Origin: Hepatocystis sp. ex Piliocolobus tephrosceles
Lineage: Eukaryota; Apicomplexa; Aconoidasida; Haemosporida; Plasmodiidae
Length of the DNA stretch: 21,660 nucleotides
Direction of reading: 5' to 3'
Assembly: GCA_902459845.2 (NCBI GenBank)
Contig: CABPSV020000236.1
Span: 1-21,660 of the forward strand
The notes under the pieces were generated by a model, which saw only the letters and a list, made by a program, of their open reading frames with translations, did not search any database and was not told the origin of the DNA. Made by a program: the position numbers and the translations under genes. This document shows positions 18,701 through 21,660 of the stretch, in pieces; the first letter of the stretch is position 1; each line of letters opens with the position of its first letter.

Positions 18701-21426
18701 AACAACAATAACAATAACAACAACAACAATAACAACAACAATAACAACAAGGAAAACAATACGCTCGTACGCAAAAGTATGAACAATGCAATTAAAATAA
18801 ATACACCCAAAACAGTACATAATAAAAAAACTTCTAATTCTTTATGTAATAATACAAAAGAAACCGATAATCATCAAACAGGTTTATGTTCTCCCTATTT
18901 CCCTAAAGTACATAACAGTAGCAGCAATATTACTAAGCCTAATCAAAAGAATGTAAATATACTGAATGCCACAAAGGACAAAACAAAGGACAAAACAAAG
19001 GACAAAACAAAGAACGAAACAAAATGTAATATGCAAGAGTATTCTAATAGCAATATGATTCAACAAGCGGTTTTATATCCGCACGAAAATAGTACAACTA
19101 GTAACACAAACAGAAAGTATAATATAAATAAGCATGTAAAACAGAAGGAAGAATATCATCAAAGTGAGTACCCTTTTGACGATAGTTTTACATATTACGA
19201 TACGTTAAAGAATACCCAACAAGAGCTAAAAAAAAAAAACAATAATAATAATAATAATAATAATAATAAGAGTAATAATTATTTTGCTTCTAACCAATAT
19301 AATAACAAGTATGTAATACCAATGTCAAACAGTTTATATAGCTATGACATCTCTAGTGATACTAATACCGAACCACAACAGTTTAACCAGCCACAACATT
19401 TTAATCAAAATATGTTTGGACTAAGTTCTACTGAAATGAAAACGAATACAAAAATGGAAAAATCAGTCAATAATATGGATACATATAATAAAAAATCTGG
19501 GGCAAATAATATTAAAAAAATATATTCTTATGCTAGTAATAACAACATAGATACAACTGATTATATTTATGTAGATACACCTATACCAATTAAAACAGAT
19601 AATAAGTATAAACTGGAAGGTTTAATTGATGATGCAGTAAAAGTCAATTCAAAATCTTATACTTCTTCATATAATTTAAATGATAGTACTTATTCTTTTT
19701 CATCTAAAAGCCAAAACGAATTAAATCAAAATAGTGACATTTTTACTACTAATAACATAAACGATGAAATGGAGAAACATTCTAAAATGAAAAATAAAAA
19801 TTGTTCTTTAGAATTATTAAAACTATATCAGATGTATGAAAATAGTAATAATATTTTAACTGTAAGGGGAAAACAAAAACAAACACAAACAAAATCAATA
19901 GATACAAATAATTCGAATGTAGTATGTGTGAATGTTAATGACAGTACCATTTCCAATGTAAATGCCAGTATCAGTACCAGTGTCAATGAAAGTATCAGTA
20001 CCAGTGTCAATGAAAGTACCAATGCCAATGTAAATGCCAATGCCAATGTAAATGCCAATGCCAATGTAAATGCCAATGCCAATGTAAATGCCAATGCCAA
20101 TGCCAATGCCAATGCCAATGTAAATGCCAATGCCAATGCCAATGCCAATGTAAATGCCAATGACAGTACCAATGCCAGTTTAAACAGTACTACCAGTATT
20201 AATTTACTTTCAACTAGTTTATATTCATCCACTAGTAACAATAATAAAAGTGATAGCAATTTTGATCCTAAATCAATCGATAATAGTATTATACAGTATC
20301 ATAAAAATATAAAAAATTTAATAAACAAACATATGATAATGTTGAAACAAAAAGATAAGGAAGATAAAAACGATTTGGTTATTTTAAATAATATAAAATA
20401 TGCTAAAGGTATACTAAATGAATATAATAAATTTTTAAATAAAGATTATAGTAAAAAAGCTGACCAATTTTTGTTACTACACGAAATTATGACAAATAAA
20501 TATGAACAAGAAAAAAAAGAAAAACACATCAATGACAATGACGATTATGTCGCTTATGATAATACTGCTAATGATAATACTGCTTATGATAATACTGCTT
20601 ATGATAATACTGCTTATGATAATACTGCTTATGATAATACTGCTAATGATAATACTGCTTATGATAATACTGCTTATGATAATACTGCTAATGATAATAC
20701 TGCTAATGATAATACTGTTAATGATAATACTGCTTATGATAATACTGCTTATGATAATACTGCTTATGGTACTAATACTTATAAAAAAATAGAACAACAG
20801 AAAAGTAACTACTCAACATTATCAAATAATACATTAAACAAAATTAATTATACTAATGATGGGGATTATAATAATGAAGACTATGAGAAAATAAAACAAC
20901 AGAAGTCATACTATACAACACAACCAACTAATACATTAAATAACAGTTATAATAAATATTATCCTTCAGAAAAAAATGAAAATTGTAAAGAGGTCACAGT
21001 CGACAGTAGTTATTATAAGCAGCATTCAAATGAAACAAAAAATAAAGATAAACAAGAAATATACAAATATAAAAGTAATGACCTAGAAAGGGTTACTGAG
21101 GAAACCAAAAAAAAGGAGAAACGTGTAAAAAAGAACAGCAAAAAGTATACATATATGGAGACAGACACATGTACAGATACAGACATCGATACATTCATAA
21201 ATAATGAACACGAAGAACTAATAAGTTATACGTTACCTAAAAATAACGACACAAACACAGGTACATACACAAACACAGGTACATACACAAACACAAGTAA
21301 ATACACAAACACAGGTACATACAAAAACACAGGTGCATACAAAAACACAGGTGCATACAAAAACACAGGTACATACACAAACACAGGTACATACAAAAAC
21401 ACAAGCGCTAGCACTTTATCTGGGCC

Positions 21427-21457
<31 letters not shown>

Positions 21458-21660
21458 CCCAAAACAAATGCATATTCATACATGCAACAAAAAGAAGTAA
21501 CCATGGAAGATGAAAGTAACGATAATAGCTTTGAAAAAGGAAATATTTTAAAACATATGTATCATACGTTAAACAATCAACATTTAAAAAAGATAAAAAA
21601 AAAATATAATAATAAACATAACGATTGTAATAAACAACAGCAAAAAGTATACATATATGG
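15746..21660 (+). CDS. Divergent kinesin-like protein, N-terminal degenerate motor domain, 3' end outside window
   Basis: Open from ATG 15746 (ATG ATG, so 15749 is also possible) to the window edge with no stop: 1971 codons plus 2 nt. The N-terminus follows the kinesin motor order. IKCYGRFLP (5-13) resembles the first strand, NxxVxCRxRP. A ~50-residue stretch 34-84 has the spacing of the F...VF...Q..VY...YGQTGSGKT.TM.G block. GIILYIINDLV (89-99) resembles GIIPR...LF. VVKFSHFEIKQNRINDFL (109-126) resembles the V.VS..EIYNE.I.DLL strand-helix. YEIFEL (304-309) resembles HSIFTL, INLHLSIIQVNKCL (494-507) resembles the NINKSL..LG helix, and VPTNRLTSYEFIQ (560-572) resembles VPYRDSKLT.LLQ. The P-loop equivalent (72-79, NNDKDAKI), switch I and switch II lack catalytic residues. 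Large Asn/Lys insertions expand the domain. After about 600 come low-complexity stretches, short coiled-coil segments (about 830-870 and 1513-1590) and in-frame repeats. Motor activity is unlikely; a microtubule-associated or structural role is inference. Confidence 0.8.
18632..18750 (+). repeat. Asn tract with AAC-rich codons
   Basis: About 36 Asn codons, alternating AAC and AAT, starting near residue 966 of the kinesin-like protein. The AAC preference differs from the AAT tract of the CID protein. Confidence 0.88.
18972..19015 (+). repeat. 12-bp in-frame repeat encoding KDKT
   Basis: Three full copies and one variant (KNET) of aaggacaaaaca. Confidence 0.85.
19920..20190 (+). repeat. 6/12/18-bp Asn-Ala/Val/Ser repeat
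   Basis: Hexamers aatgcc, aatgta, agtacc and agtatc alternate to encode NA, NV, ST and SI pairs, forming a long NANVNA array (about residues 1393-1482). The flanks (SISTSVNE units) look like older diverged copies. Confidence 0.88.
20558..20769 (+). repeat. 15-bp in-frame repeat encoding DNTAY/DNTAN, 14 copies
   Basis: Unit gataatactgcttat at exact 15-bp spacing from 20558 to the last full copy at 20753; variants change the last codon to AAT and one GCT to GTT. Confidence 0.93.
21254..21415 (+). repeat. 18-bp in-frame repeat encoding NTGTYT, 9 copies
   Basis: Unit aacacaggtacatacaca with variants giving NTSKYT, NTGTYK and NTGAYK; the last copy degenerates to NTSAS. A (AAT)n Asn run follows at about 21430-21455. 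Confidence 0.92.

Noticed and set aside
18604..18820. Minus-strand poly-Leu/poly-Val frames
   Set aside because: They are antisense readings of the AAC/AAT Asn tract in the kinesin-like gene.

Overview
The window looks like a chromosomal segment of a malaria-type parasite (Plasmodium or a close haemosporidian relative). The reasons are extreme AT richness, poly(A)/poly(T) runs up to 48 bases, (TA)n microsatellites, proteins full of Asn/Lys/Asp low complexity, and short AT-rich GT-AG introns. I cannot assign a species from the sequence alone.

Layout. 1-2290 is non-coding: long homopolymers, then a 16-bp tandem array, then a 10-bp tandem array. 2291-5674 (+) is an intronless gene for a 1127-residue Asn-rich protein whose C-terminal part resembles the CTD-interacting domain (CID/RPR) of RNA polymerase II regulators, followed by a terminal coiled coil. 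5675-6896 is a convergent intergenic region with a 17-bp minisatellite. 6897-13636 (-) is one spliced gene. Five exons join in phase into 1891 codons plus a stop (5676 nt); a possible extra 5' mini-exon lies at 13741-13772. Its protein has a helical, armadillo/HEAT-like body and a C-terminal part that may be PH-like. I do not recognise the gene. 13773-15745 is a divergent intergenic region, presumably holding promoters and 5' UTRs for the genes on either side. 15746-21660 (+) is a very long ORF that runs off the window (at least 1971 residues). Its N-terminal ~580 residues follow the order and spacing of a kinesin motor domain but lack the ATP-binding motifs; the rest is a low-complexity, repeat-rich tail.

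The most interesting items are the apparently nucleotide-binding-dead kinesin-like protein, the reconstructed five-exon gene in which three of four introns carry their own tandem repeat, and the genome-encoded poly(A) runs immediately after the stop codons of both convergent genes. The three genes give no evidence of a shared pathway: one points to transcription/RNA processing, one to the cytoskeleton, and one is unknown. No tRNA, rRNA, mobile element or CRISPR array was found.
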